DNA of 64,000 bases from Pseudoponticoccus marisrubri (GCF_001482405.1 NZ_LPXO01000002.1:248001-312000); one strand, 5' to 3'; counted from the first letter of the stretch, positions 44,372 to 53,111 are shown. The notes: generated by a model from the letters alone, not told the origin. Made by a program: numbers and translations.

Positions 44372-45331
44372 TCAGCGCCGGGTCCAGCCCCACAGGCAGA
44401 GCAGCTCGGTCGCCACATGCGCTGCGGCCACCGCAGTGGCGCCGGCCGGGTCGAAGGGCGGCGAGACCTCGACCACGTCGCCCCCCTTGAGGTCGATCCC
44501 GGCCAGCCCGCGCAGGATCACCGCCGCCTGGTGGCTCGACAGCCCGCCCCAGACCGGCGTGCCCGTGCCCGGTGCGAAAGCCGGGTCGAGCGCATCGATG
44601 TCGAAGGTCAGGTAGCAGGGATGGCCGCCGACGATCTCGTGCACGCGGCGTGCCACCGCCTCGGGGCCCATGCCATGCACGGCGCGCGCATCGAGGATCC
44701 GGAAGCCCAGCGTGTCGGGATTGTCGGTGCGGATGCCGATCTGGACCGAGCGGTCGGGCACCACGATCCCCTCCTGCACGGCCTTGTACATGAAAGTGCC
44801 GTGATCGACGCGCGTCGCGTCATCATCGGCCCAGGTGTCGGTATGGGCATCGAACTGGATCACGCTGAGCGGCCCGTGTGTCGCGGCATGCGCGCGCAGC
44901 GCACCATGGGTCACCGAATGATCCCCCCCCAGCGCGATGCAGGCGGCCCCGGCCTGCAGGATGCCCGCGACGTGGGCACGGATCCGCTCGGGCACCTCGG
45001 CGGGGGCGGCATAGTCGAAGGCCATGTCCCCGGCATCGGCGATGGCGAACTCCGAGAGCACGTCGTAGCCCCAGCCATAGGGCGCGTCGCAGGGCTGCAG
45101 CAGGCTCGCCTCGCGGATCGCGCGCGGGCCCAGCCGCGTGCCCGGCCGGTTTGTCACCGCCTGGTCGAAGGGCAGCCCCGTCACCGCGATGTCCACCCCG
45201 GCCAGGTCCTTGGAGTAGCGCCGCCGCAGGAAAGAGGGCGCGCCGGCAAAGACATTCTCGAACGAGGGGCCCTTCAGGTCCTCGCGGGTGAAGGCATGGT
45301 CGATCTGGGTCTTGGCGTCTTCAAGGGACAT
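44372..45331 (-). CDS. Agmatinase/ureohydrolase family enzyme
   Basis: 319-residue manganese hydrolase that splits a guanidino compound to urea and an amine. All metal-binding motifs are present: GGDHSVTHG (about 140), FDAHTDTW with the following H in TRVDHGT, and FDIDALDPAFAPGTGTP. Many proteins annotated as agmatinase act on guanidinobutyrate or related compounds, so speB is not asserted. Its ribosome-binding site is part of a strong hairpin. Next to an M20 amidohydrolase on the same strand. Confidence 0.92.
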   Translation of the reverse strand: MSLEDAKTQIDHAFTREDLKGPSFENVFAGAPSFLRRRYSKDLAGVDIAVTGLPFDQAVTNRPGTRLGPRAIREASLLQPCDAPYGWGYDVLSEFAIADAGDMAFDYAAPAEVPERIRAHVAGILQAGAACIALGGDHSVTHGALRAHAATHGPLSVIQFDAHTDTWADDDATRVDHGTFMYKAVQEGIVVPDRSVQIGIRTDNPDTLGFRILDARAVHGMGPEAVARRVHEIVGGHPCYLTFDIDALDPAFAPGTGTPVWGGLSSHQAAVILRGLAGIDLKGGDVVEVSPPFDPAGATAVAAAHVATELLCLWGWTRR

Positions 45332-45333
45332 GG

Positions 45334-45393
45334 GCGGGCCTTTTCCGGGCGACGGGGGGGTGGGCGGGCGGCGACCGGAAAAGGCCGGCCCGC
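45334..45393 (-). promoter_or_regulatory. Hairpin covering the agmatinase ribosome-binding site
   Basis: A perfect 12-bp stem (GGCCTTTTCCGG upstream pairs with CCGGAAAAGGCC downstream), extendable by GCGGG/CCCGC with a two-base bulge, encloses a 26-base C-rich loop (in mRNA). The downstream arm contains GGAAAAGG, the likely Shine-Dalgarno sequence, ending 7 bases before the ATG. It could also end transcription of the upstream amidohydrolase gene. Confidence 0.6.
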
Positions 45394-45402
45394 GACGCGG
45401 CT

Positions 45403-46563
45403 CTACACCGGCAGCGCGGTCTCGACCAGCCGGGCAAAAAAGCTCGCCCCGATGGGCGCGATGCGGTCGTTGAAATCATAGGCCGGGTGGTGGCACATCG
45501 GCGTGTCGCCCTGCCCCAGGAAGAGATAGGCGCCGGGCCGCGCCTCGAGCATGTAGGCGAAATCCTCGCCGGGCATGATCGGCGGACAGTCGTCCTCCAC
45601 CCGCTCGGCCCCCACCACCTCGCGCGCGACCGCGGCGGCAAAAGCCGCCTGCGCGGGATGGTTGATTGTCGGCGGATAGCCCTTGTCGTAGTCCAGCGTG
45701 GCACTCATGCCGAAGCTCTGCGCCTGGAAGGTGGCGATCTCCTCCATGCGCGCGATCACCACCGCCTGCACGTCCTTGTCGAAATAGCGCACCGTGCCGT
45801 TGATCACGGCACTGTCGGGCACGATGTTCATCGCGGTGCCGGTATGGATCTGCGTGACGCTGACCACCACACGCTCCAGCGCGTCGACATTGCGCGACAC
45901 GATGGTCTGCAGCGCCATCACGATCGAGGCCGCCGCGACCACCGGGTCGCGCGCCTGTGCCGGCACCGCCCCGTGCCCGCCCTTGCCCTGGATGCGGATG
46001 GTGAACTCGTCCACCCCCGCCAGCAGCGCGCCGGGATTGGTCAGCAGGTGCCCTTCGGGCGCGCCGGGCGAGTTGTGGAGGCCGTAGACCTCGGCGATCT
46101 CGAAGCGCTCCATCATGCCTTCCTCGACCATGATGCGGCCACCGCCCTCGTTCTCCTCGGCGGGCTGGAAGATCAGCGCCACGCGGCCCGAGAAATTGCG
46201 CGTCTCGGCGAGGTATCGCGCGGCGCCCAGCAGCATGGTGGTGTGCCCGTCATGGCCGCAGGCATGGGCCATGCCCGGCACCTGCGAGGCATGGTCGGTG
46301 CCCGAGAGATCCTCCATCGGCAGCGCATCCATGTCGGCCCTCAGCCCGATGGTCCGCCCCGGGCCGCGCCCCTCGATGATCGCCACCAGCCCAGACCGCG
46401 CCAGCCCGGTATGGATCTCGGTGATGCCGAAGCTGCGCAGCCGCTCCTCGACGAAACCGGCGGTGCGGAAACAGTCCAGCCCCAGCTCGGGCACCTGGTG
46501 CAGCTGGCGGCGCCAGGCGGTCAGCTCGTCGGACATGGCGGCGATGGAATTGATCAGCGGCAT
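45403..46563 (-). CDS. M20-family amidohydrolase (hippurate hydrolase-like)
   Basis: 386 residues from the ATG at 46563 (AGGAGG 7 bases ahead); an open stretch upstream runs through a repeat and is not used. A two-metal amidohydrolase/carboxypeptidase that removes acyl groups from amino acids. Motifs MAHACGHDGHTTMLLGAA (metal His and Asp), FQPAEENEGGG and the C-terminal PGEDFAYM are intact. The dimerisation domain lies in the middle (about 180-290). Substrate unknown. Confidence 0.92.
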   Translation of the reverse strand: MPLINSIAAMSDELTAWRRQLHQVPELGLDCFRTAGFVEERLRSFGITEIHTGLARSGLVAIIEGRGPGRTIGLRADMDALPMEDLSGTDHASQVPGMAHACGHDGHTTMLLGAARYLAETRNFSGRVALIFQPAEENEGGGRIMVEEGMMERFEIAEVYGLHNSPGAPEGHLLTNPGALLAGVDEFTIRIQGKGGHGAVPAQARDPVVAAASIVMALQTIVSRNVDALERVVVSVTQIHTGTAMNIVPDSAVINGTVRYFDKDVQAVVIARMEEIATFQAQSFGMSATLDYDKGYPPTINHPAQAAFAAAVAREVVGAERVEDDCPPIMPGEDFAYMLEARPGAYLFLGQGDTPMCHHPAYDFNDRIAPIGASFFARLVETALPV

Positions 46564-46632
46564 CAGGCACCTCCTGGCGCGACTGTCACCCGTCCCACGC
46601 CCGGGTGCAAGCTCTCCGCCCCGCGCGAGGGT

Positions 46633-46680
46633 GCAAAAGTTTTCCTGAAAACTTTTGCAAATTCCATCCATGGAATTTGC
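46633..46680. repeat. Twin AT-rich palindromes between otnI and the M20 gene
   Basis: Two palindromes share a central GC. The first has arms GCAAAAGTTTTC and GAAAACTTTTGC around CT (46633-46658). The second has arms GCAAATTCCAT and ATGGAATTTGC around CC (46657-46680). The second repeats the arms of the element at 42702. A CGGCGCC core flanks both elements on the side of the shared palindrome. Confidence 0.85.
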
Positions 46681-46691
46681 CGGCGCCCGGC

Positions 46692-47453
46692 TCAGCGGGC
46701 TGTGCGCAGGGCCTGCATCCAGCCGAGGCTTGCCCCGGTGTCGCCGCCGGGCCGGTACTCCGCCCCCAGCGGTTGCGTCCAGCCCAGCGCCGCGATCCGC
46801 TCGAAGACGAAGCGGTAGTCCAGCTCGCCATGGTCCGGCGCGCCACGATCGGGGACGGCGGCGAACTGGATATGGCCGATCCGGGGCAGCAGCGCCGCCA
46901 GCCGCGTGGTCACGTCGCCCTCGCTGCGCCCCACGTGGTAGCAGTCGAACATCAACTTGACGCCGTCGCGACCCAGATCGGACAGGAGCGCCGCAGCCTG
47001 CTCGGTGTCCTGCAAGAAATAGCCCGGCACATCATGGCGGTTGAGCGGCTCGATCAGCAGCGTGATCTCCTCCGGACAGGTGTTCCGGGCAAAAGCGAGA
47101 TTCTCAAGAAACGTCTCCCGCGCCGCCGGACCCGATGCAAAGCCGGCCATGACATGGATCGCCCCTGCGCCCACCGCATCGGCATAGGCGATGGCCTGCT
47201 CGATCGCGGCGCGGGCCTCCGCCTTGCGGCCGGGCAGCGCGGCCAGCCCGTTCTCGCCCGCCGGGCCGCGCACCGTGTTCAGCCCCAGCATGGGCAGGCC
47301 GGTCTCCTCCAGCGCGGCGCGGGTCTCGGCCGCCGGCACGTCATAGGGCCAGTGGCATTCCACCGCGTCGAACCCCGCGGCCGCGGCGGCGCGGATCGCC
47401 TGCGGCAACGGCCGGTCGGTCCAGAGAAAGCCGAGATTGGCCGAGAATTTCAT
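46692..47453 (-). CDS. otnI: 2-oxo-tetronate isomerase (hydroxypyruvate isomerase family)
   Basis: A 253-residue TIM-barrel sugar isomerase. The ATG at 47453 has GGAG 8 bases ahead and overlaps the otnC stop. Family landmarks are MKFSANLGFLWTDRPL, FDAVECHWPYD, LLIEPLNRHDVPGYFL and MFDCYHVGRSEGD, with the metal ligands Glu, Asp, His. By established pathway knowledge, OtnI interconverts 2- and 3-oxo-tetronate (or their phosphates) in four-carbon acid sugar breakdown. The identification is supported by the neighbours. Confidence 0.9.
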   Translation of the reverse strand: MKFSANLGFLWTDRPLPQAIRAAAAAGFDAVECHWPYDVPAAETRAALEETGLPMLGLNTVRGPAGENGLAALPGRKAEARAAIEQAIAYADAVGAGAIHVMAGFASGPAARETFLENLAFARNTCPEEITLLIEPLNRHDVPGYFLQDTEQAAALLSDLGRDGVKLMFDCYHVGRSEGDVTTRLAALLPRIGHIQFAAVPDRGAPDHGELDYRFVFERIAALGWTQPLGAEYRPGGDTGASLGWMQALRTAR

Positions 47454-48100
47454 GCATCCCACTCCACGTCGAAGGTCGTCACCACCGCCCGAACCTGCCC
47501 GGGGTCGAGCCCGCGCGGGTTCAGGCCCCGGGTCATCATCGCCAGCCGCGCCGTGTCCTCCAGCTCCTCGATGGCGGTGCAGGCGGCCTCCACATCCTTG
47601 CCCGCCACCACGGGGCCGTGATTGGCCAGCATCACCGCCGAGCGCCGCCCGGCAAGGCCGCGCACCGCCTCGCCCATGGCCGAGTCGCCGGGCAGGAAGA
47701 AGGGCAGCAGCTTGACCCGGCCCAGCTTCATGATCCCGTAAGGCGTGAGTGGCGGCAGGAAGTTCTCGGGGTCCACATCCGGCATCATCGACAGCGCCAC
47801 GGCATGGCAGGAATGCAGGTGCACCACCGCACCGGCGCTGGAGCGGGTCTCGTAGAAGGCGCTGTGCAGCGGCATCTCCTTGGTGGGCGGGTCACCGTCC
47901 ACGTGGCGGCCCTGCGCATCGAAGCGGCTGAGCCGGCCCGGGTCCAGCCGGCCGAAACTGGTGCCCGTGGGCGAGACCAGCAGCCCGCCATCCGCCGTCC
48001 GGGCCGAGATGTTGCCGGTGCTGCCATGGGTCAGCCCGCGCGCAAAGAGCGACGCGGCCAGCATGCAGATCTGCTCGCGCAGGGCGGTCTCGTCGCTCAT
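47450..48100 (-). CDS. otnC: 3-oxo-tetronate 4-phosphate decarboxylase (class II aldolase family)
   Basis: 216 residues from the ATG at 48100, which overlaps the otnK stop. Class II aldolase fold with zinc ligands in HLHSCHAVALS (His-x-His) and a later His in LANHGPVVAG; the catalytic Glu lies in PTKEMPLHSAFY. OtnC decarboxylates 3-oxo-tetronate 4-phosphate to dihydroxyacetone phosphate and CO2 in the known pathway. Confidence 0.92.
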   Translation of the reverse strand: MSDETALREQICMLAASLFARGLTHGSTGNISARTADGGLLVSPTGTSFGRLDPGRLSRFDAQGRHVDGDPPTKEMPLHSAFYETRSSAGAVVHLHSCHAVALSMMPDVDPENFLPPLTPYGIMKLGRVKLLPFFLPGDSAMGEAVRGLAGRRSAVMLANHGPVVAGKDVEAACTAIEELEDTARLAMMTRGLNPRGLDPGQVRAVVTTFDVEWDA

Positions 48101-49356
48101 GACGCGGCCAGCGCGTCGCTGAAGAAGGTCTCGACGCCGAAATTGCCGGATTTCAGCGCAAGGCCGATCCGGTGCCCGCCGCTGTCGCAATAAGTCCAGG
48201 GCACGCCAGGCGCGATCTCGGCACCGATATCCAGCCGGGCCACGTCCAGCGCGCGGGTCACCGCGCCCGAGCTTTCGCCCCCCGCAACGACGACGCGGCG
48301 CGCACCGGCATCGCGGGCGGTCCGCGCACAGGCGGCCAGCGCGGCCTCGACGATCGCGCCGGCCCGGTCGCGGCCCAGCTCGGCCTGCGCCGCCTTGACC
48401 GCCGACGGATCGGCCGTGGCATAGATCAGCGGCGCGGCGTCCAGATCCTGCGCTTCCAGCCAGTCCAGCGCCGGCTGCACGCCATCGCGGGCCAGCGCCA
48501 GGGGGTCGAGCTGCAGGCAGGGCGCGCCCGTGGCGCGATAGGTCGCCACCTGCGCATTGGTCATGGCGGAACAGCTGCCCGAGAGCAGGATCGCGGCGCG
48601 CGGCAGGTCGGGCGCTGCCTGCGCGGGCGCCTCGGCCAGCGCGCCATCGGCGCGGTAGAGCGCGGGGAGCGGCATGGCGAGCGCGCTGCCCCCGGTCATC
48701 AGCGCCATGTCGCGGCAGGCCTCGGCGATCACGGCCAGGTCGTCATCGGCCACCGCATCCACCACCAGATGGGCGGTGCCGGCGGTCCGTGCCTCGGCCA
48801 GCGCGCCGCGCAGCGCCTCCGGCCCCCGGGCGACGGTCAGCCGGTCGACCAGCCCGACCGGGCGCGTCACCTGCGGGGTCAGCAGCCGCACCAGGTTGCT
48901 GTCGCGCATCGGGGTCAGCGGGTGATCCTTCATCGGGCTTTCGGAGAGCAACTGCTGGCCCACGAAGAGATGGCCCATGAAGACCGCGCGGCCGTTCTCG
49001 GGAAAGGCCGGGCAATAGACCGTCTGCTCGGCGCCCAGATCGGCCATCAGCGCCTCGGCCACCGGGCCGATATTGCCCTCATCGGTCGAATCGAAGGTCG
49101 AGCAGTATTTCCAGAAGAACCGCTCGGCCCCGGCGCGGCGCAGCCAGTCCAGCGCGGCGCGGCATTCGGCCACCGCTTCGTCCACCGGGGCGGTCCGGCA
49201 TTTCAGCGCGATCACCTCGAAGGGCGCGGTGTCGGCGGGTGGCGTCTCGGGCACGCCGATCCGCAGCGAGACCTGCACGCCCGAACGCGCCAAGAGCCCT
49301 GCGAGGTCAGTGGCGCCGGTGAAATCATCGGCGATGCAGCCCAGAACCGTGCTCAT
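48097..49356 (-). CDS. otnK: 3-oxo-tetronate kinase (four-carbon acid sugar kinase)
   Basis: 419 residues with the DUF1537-type start GCIADDFTGATDLAGLLARSG (here split: ADDFTGATDLAGLL, about 9-22), FFWKYCSTFDSTDEGNIGP and the C-terminal nucleotide-binding region with GGESSGAV (about 345). Phosphorylates 3-oxo-tetronate on O4 before decarboxylation by OtnC. Overlaps ltnD and otnC by four bases each. Confidence 0.94.
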   Translation of the reverse strand: MSTVLGCIADDFTGATDLAGLLARSGVQVSLRIGVPETPPADTAPFEVIALKCRTAPVDEAVAECRAALDWLRRAGAERFFWKYCSTFDSTDEGNIGPVAEALMADLGAEQTVYCPAFPENGRAVFMGHLFVGQQLLSESPMKDHPLTPMRDSNLVRLLTPQVTRPVGLVDRLTVARGPEALRGALAEARTAGTAHLVVDAVADDDLAVIAEACRDMALMTGGSALAMPLPALYRADGALAEAPAQAAPDLPRAAILLSGSCSAMTNAQVATYRATGAPCLQLDPLALARDGVQPALDWLEAQDLDAAPLIYATADPSAVKAAQAELGRDRAGAIVEAALAACARTARDAGARRVVVAGGESSGAVTRALDVARLDIGAEIAPGVPWTYCDSGGHRIGLALKSGNFGVETFFSDALAAS

Positions 49357-50240
49357 GTCGTCTCTCCCGGCAGGGTCAGCCCGGCATTGCGGGCATAGAC
49401 CTTGGTCAGGGCGGCGTCATCCTCGGCGCCCAGCCCCATGCCCACGGCCACCATGTATTGCTGCAGCGCCGTCGCCGTCAGCGGGGCCGAGAACCCGGCC
49501 GAGCGCGCCACGTCCAGCACGATGCCCAGGTCCTTGGGCCAGATATTGACCTGGCTGCGCGGGCTGTAATCGCCCTCGGCCACGTGGGGGGCGCGGTTCT
49601 CCAGCATCCAGCTGGTGCCGGCACATTTCGGGATCACCTCGAGGAACTGCTCGGGCGAGATGCCCTGCGTCATGCCCAGCGCCAGCGCCTCGGACATGGC
49701 AGCGATATGCACGCCGGCCAGCAGCTGGTTGACCGCCTTCATGGCCGAGCCCGGCCCGGCCGCATCGCCCAGCTCGAACACCGTCTCGGCGCAGGCTTCC
49801 AGCACCGGGCGCGCGGCGTCGAAGGCCGGCTCGCTGCCCGAGGCCATGATCGACAGCGCGCCGGCGGCCGCCTTGACCGCCCCGCCCGAGATCGGCGCAT
49901 CGAGATAGAGAAGCCCGGCCTCGGCGCAGCGCGCCTCCATCTGCCGGGCGAACTCGGGCGGCACGGTCGCGCAGGAGATGACCACCGTGCCTTGCCCCAT
50001 GCGTGCGGCCAAGCCCGCCTCGCCGAACAGCACCGCCTCGGTCTGGGCGGCGTTCAGCACCACGATCACCAGCGCGTCGAGATCGCCGGGCAGATCGCCA
50101 CTGGCGCCGCCCTCGGCGCGAAAGCGCGCCTCGGCCTCGGGGTTGATGTCCTTGCCCCATGTCTCGTGCCCGGCCTTGAGACAGGACGACGCCATGCCGT
50201 ATCCCATTGAGCCCAATCCGACGACGCCTATCCGTGCCAT
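49353..50240 (-). CDS. ltnD: L-threonate dehydrogenase
   Basis: A 295-residue beta-hydroxyacid dehydrogenase that oxidises L-threonate at C2. Rossmann motif GVVGLGSMGYGMA (about 5-17), substrate motif YLDAPISGGAVKAAAG (about 112-127) and catalytic Lys in GSAMKAVNQLLAG (about 168-172). Its place directly before otnK-otnC-otnI points to L-threonate (an ascorbate breakdown product) or a close four-carbon acid as substrate. GGGAGGGG lies before the ATG. Confidence 0.93.
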   Translation of the reverse strand: MARIGVVGLGSMGYGMASSCLKAGHETWGKDINPEAEARFRAEGGASGDLPGDLDALVIVVLNAAQTEAVLFGEAGLAARMGQGTVVISCATVPPEFARQMEARCAEAGLLYLDAPISGGAVKAAAGALSIMASGSEPAFDAARPVLEACAETVFELGDAAGPGSAMKAVNQLLAGVHIAAMSEALALGMTQGISPEQFLEVIPKCAGTSWMLENRAPHVAEGDYSPRSQVNIWPKDLGIVLDVARSAGFSAPLTATALQQYMVAVGMGLGAEDDAALTKVYARNAGLTLPGETT

Positions 50241-50286
50241 GTCCCCTCCCGGATCATCGCCCCTCGAAAGGCGACCCGTGCGGGCG

Positions 50287-50320
50287 CCCCGGCGGCGTTG
50301 GCGCCAACCTCGCGCCGGGG
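50287..50320 (-). other. Nested palindrome between the hydrolase gene and ltnD
   Basis: Outer arms CCCCGGCG and CGCCGGGG enclose an inner perfect palindrome GTTGGCGCCAAC (50297-50308). It sits after the stop of the alpha/beta hydrolase gene and 47 bases before ltnD. No T-run; possibly an attenuator or an operator separating the two halves of the catabolic region. Confidence 0.5.
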
Positions 50321-50330
50321 GGCCGTGGCG

Positions 50331-51125
50331 TCAAGGGCTGGTTCCGGGCCCCTGCGGTTGGTCCGGCCCGCCGCCCCGCAACCAGCGGTCGAGCCGCGCG
50401 GCCAGCTCGGCGGCGCGGGTCAGCTGGGGCACATGGCCGGCGGCGATCTCCTCGACCGTGAGCTTCGGAACGCCATCGCACATCAGCCGCTGCGCCTGCG
50501 GCAGGACCGAGCGGTCCTGCGTGGCCAGCAGGTAGTATTTGGGCAGCGCGTCGAAGCCCGCCGCGCGCGTGACCCGCATCCGGTGCCCGGCGGCGGGTTG
50601 CGGGGTCAGCCGGGCGGCGGCGGCACGGGCCGTCTCGGGCTCGGCATCGTTGAAGAAGAGCGCCGCGGCCTTGTCGACCGGCACGGTGGAGGACGCGCCG
50701 TCGGGCGCGACCACCACATGCGACGTGATGCCGAAACGCTGCCCCGGCCCGGCCACGGCCTGCTGGATGTCGTCAAAGCTCTGCCCGTCGCGCAGCAGCA
50801 TGCCCGCGATCCAGGCCGCGTGGCTGACCCGGTCGGGGCAGAGCGCGTGTCCCGCGGTCACCAGCATGCCGCCGCCCGAATGACCGACCAGCGCCACCGG
50901 GCCCGGCCCGTCCGCGATCGCGCGCGCCAGCGTGTCGCGGTAATCCTGCGCCGTGACGCGCCCCGCCGGGATCGGGTGCGCCCCGTCGCCGGGCAGGTCC
51001 AGCGCCTCGGCCGGCCAGCCCAGCGCGGCCAGCTCCGGCACCAGCGCCTCCCAGACCCACGCCCCGGCCCAGGCGCCGTGGATCAGGATCAGCCGCTCAG
51101 GTCGCGGCGGCATAGGTGCGGGCAT
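50331..51125 (-). CDS. Alpha/beta hydrolase
   Basis: 264 residues. The start FILIHGAWAGAWVWEALVPEL (here RLILIHGAWAGAWVW, about 11-25), nucleophile elbow LVGHSGGGM (Ser about 83) and C-terminal His in AGHVPQL (about 239) are those of the esterase/methyl-esterase group that includes plant methyl-ester hydrolases. It overlaps the preceding oxygenase gene by 29 bases; an ATG at 51113 would shorten this. Probably hydrolyses an ester or lactone made in the same operon. Confidence 0.88.
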   Translation of the reverse strand: MPAPMPPRPERLILIHGAWAGAWVWEALVPELAALGWPAEALDLPGDGAHPIPAGRVTAQDYRDTLARAIADGPGPVALVGHSGGGMLVTAGHALCPDRVSHAAWIAGMLLRDGQSFDDIQQAVAGPGQRFGITSHVVVAPDGASSTVPVDKAAALFFNDAEPETARAAAARLTPQPAAGHRMRVTRAAGFDALPKYYLLATQDRSVLPQAQRLMCDGVPKLTVEEIAAGHVPQLTRAAELAARLDRWLRGGGPDQPQGPGTSP

Positions 51126-52035
51126 ACATCGCCTTCAGATGCGCCTCGACCGAGACGGCAGGGTATTTCGGCACCTCGCCGGGCGCCAGGCAGGTCGGCA
51201 CGCAGCGTGTCACGTAATCGGGATTGCCGGTATAGAAGAACGGCACCGAGTAGCGCTCGCGTCCCGAGCGGTTGATCACCCGGTGCAGGGTCGAGCGGTA
51301 GCGGTCATTGGTCCAGCGCGCGATCATGTCGCCGAGGTTCACCACGTAAGCCCCCGGCACGGGCGGCGCCTCGATCCAGCCGGTGTCGGATTTCACCTGA
51401 AGCCCGCCGACCTCGTCCTGCATCAGCAGGGTCAGCGCGCCGAAATCGGTATGCGCGCCGGCGCCCAGCTCGTCGGGTTCCTCGGGGCGCGCGGGCGGGT
51501 AATGCAGCAGGCGCAGCGTGGCGATAGGGCGGTGGGTGAACGGATCGAGCGCGTCCTCCTCCAGGTCCAGCGACAGCGCGATGCCGCGCATCAGCCGCGC
51601 GCCCACCACGCCCAGCGCGGCGTAATAGGCCATCATCACCGGGCGGAATTCCGGCAGGTCCTGCGGCCAGACATTGGGGCCGTGGTTGAACCGGCCCATG
51701 CGCGGATCGCCCTCGGCGATCTCTTCCGAGATGTAATAGCCCTCCTTGCGGTCGGGCATGGCGCCGGGTTGCAGGGTCTGCCCGCCCAGCTGCTCGTATC
51801 CGCGGTTGCAGAACGAGTGCGCCTTGTCCAGCGCGTCCTTGGCCGCGTCGGGCAGGTCGAACAGCGCGCGGGTCTGCGCCATCACTGCGTCCATCAGTGC
51901 CTGAGGCACGCCATGCCCGGTGCAGTAGAAGAACCCGTGGTCGAGGCAGGCCGTCCGCAGCGCCTCCCCCACCGCGCGGCGCGCGGCGGGGTCCGAGGCG
52001 GCCAGGCCCGAGATGTCGATGACCGGCAGCCCCAT
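51097..52035 (-). CDS. 2-oxoglutarate/Fe(II) oxygenase, isopenicillin N synthase family (second copy)
   Basis: 312 residues from the ATG at 52035 (a GTG lies one codon earlier). The N-terminal DIOX_N-like part has DHGFFYCTGHGVP. The core has the iron ligands HTD in GAGAHTDFGALT (about 196-198) and His in STLHRVINRSG, with the 2-oxoglutarate-binding R-x-S in RYSVPFF. Uses O2 and 2-oxoglutarate to hydroxylate a small molecule. It is clearly different in sequence from the neighbouring copy, so it probably acts on another substrate or step. Confidence 0.9.
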   Translation of the reverse strand: MGLPVIDISGLAASDPAARRAVGEALRTACLDHGFFYCTGHGVPQALMDAVMAQTRALFDLPDAAKDALDKAHSFCNRGYEQLGGQTLQPGAMPDRKEGYYISEEIAEGDPRMGRFNHGPNVWPQDLPEFRPVMMAYYAALGVVGARLMRGIALSLDLEEDALDPFTHRPIATLRLLHYPPARPEEPDELGAGAHTDFGALTLLMQDEVGGLQVKSDTGWIEAPPVPGAYVVNLGDMIARWTNDRYRSTLHRVINRSGRERYSVPFFYTGNPDYVTRCVPTCLAPGEVPKYPAVSVEAHLKAMYARTYAAAT

Positions 52036-53033
52036 CACTTCTTTCCGAAATTGGCGCCAAGGCGCATCTGGATGTAGTCATGTGCGGTCATCGGCGGGTA
52101 CTTGCCCCCCGGCCCGGCCAGCACCGTGTCCATGTTGGCCTGCGCGAAATAGGCGATCGAGTAGCGCGGCCCGAGATATTCCTGCGGCTTCGGCATCCGC
52201 ACGCGGTGCAGGTTGGACAGCAGCCGGTCATCGGACCAGCGCATCAGCATGTCACCGATATTGCAGGTGATGACGCCGCCCAGCGGCGGCACATCGGTCC
52301 ATTGCGTGGCGCGCCCCTTCTCGTCCTTGCCGGGGCAGAGTTGAAGCCCGCCCTGCCCCTCCTTCTGGTGCAGAAGCGTCAGGCAGTCGAAATCGGTATG
52401 CGCCCCGGCGCGCCAGAACTTGAAATCCTCGGGCTTGGCATCCTCCATCCCGAGGTAATGGATCAGCCGCAGCGTCGACTGGTATTCCCTTGTGTCCGGG
52501 TCATGACCTTCGGTGAAGAAGCCGGGCGGAAAATCCAGCCGGCTGGCGAAACAGTCCAGCACTTTCATGGCCACGGCCCAATTGTGCCGCTCGAAGGCCA
52601 GCATGGTCTCCTTGAAGCCGAAGATCTCCTCGCCCGTGGGCCAGAGCCCGGACATGCGCGGCAGGGTGATCTGGTAGCTTTCCTTGCGGTCCGCCGTGCC
52701 CGTCGAGGGACGCACCTGCGCCATGTATTCCCATCCGGCATTGGTGCCGGGCTTCAACGGGTATTGCTCCTTGGTGTCGGTGGGCAGCGCGAAGAAGCCG
52801 GCCGACAGCGCGAAGGCGTCGTCGATCAGCGTCTGCGGGATACCGTGATTGGTCAGCTGGAAGAAGCCGATCCCGGTGGCCGCGTCCCAGAGCGCCTCGG
52901 TGATCTCGTCCTTGCGGTTGAAATAATCCGACATATCGATCTGCGGAATGTCGCGGTCGACCTCCTCGCCATAGCCGCCGAACCCGGCCTCCTTCTTCAG
53001 CTCGTCGAGCGCGTAGTCCTGTGTTTCTGCCAT
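52035..53033 (-). CDS. 2-oxoglutarate/Fe(II) oxygenase, isopenicillin N synthase family (first copy)
   Basis: 332 residues from the ATG at 53033 (AGGAG 8 bases ahead). Iron ligands HTD in GAHTDFDCLTLLH and His in LSNLHRVRMPK; 2-oxoglutarate motif RYSIAYF. N-terminal IGFFQLTNHGIPQTL is standard. The family includes fungal thymine 7-hydroxylase as well as biosynthetic oxidases. The stop shares a base with the start of the second copy (TGATG), so the two are made together. Confidence 0.9.
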   Translation of the reverse strand: MAETQDYALDELKKEAGFGGYGEEVDRDIPQIDMSDYFNRKDEITEALWDAATGIGFFQLTNHGIPQTLIDDAFALSAGFFALPTDTKEQYPLKPGTNAGWEYMAQVRPSTGTADRKESYQITLPRMSGLWPTGEEIFGFKETMLAFERHNWAVAMKVLDCFASRLDFPPGFFTEGHDPDTREYQSTLRLIHYLGMEDAKPEDFKFWRAGAHTDFDCLTLLHQKEGQGGLQLCPGKDEKGRATQWTDVPPLGGVITCNIGDMLMRWSDDRLLSNLHRVRMPKPQEYLGPRYSIAYFAQANMDTVLAGPGGKYPPMTAHDYIQMRLGANFGKK

Positions 53034-53111
53034 CTTTGGTCTCCTTCGGGTCAAGGGGAGCAATGACCGACGCCCATGTGGCGCTGACAGCTTCTACTCC
53101 GGGGGAAAGGC

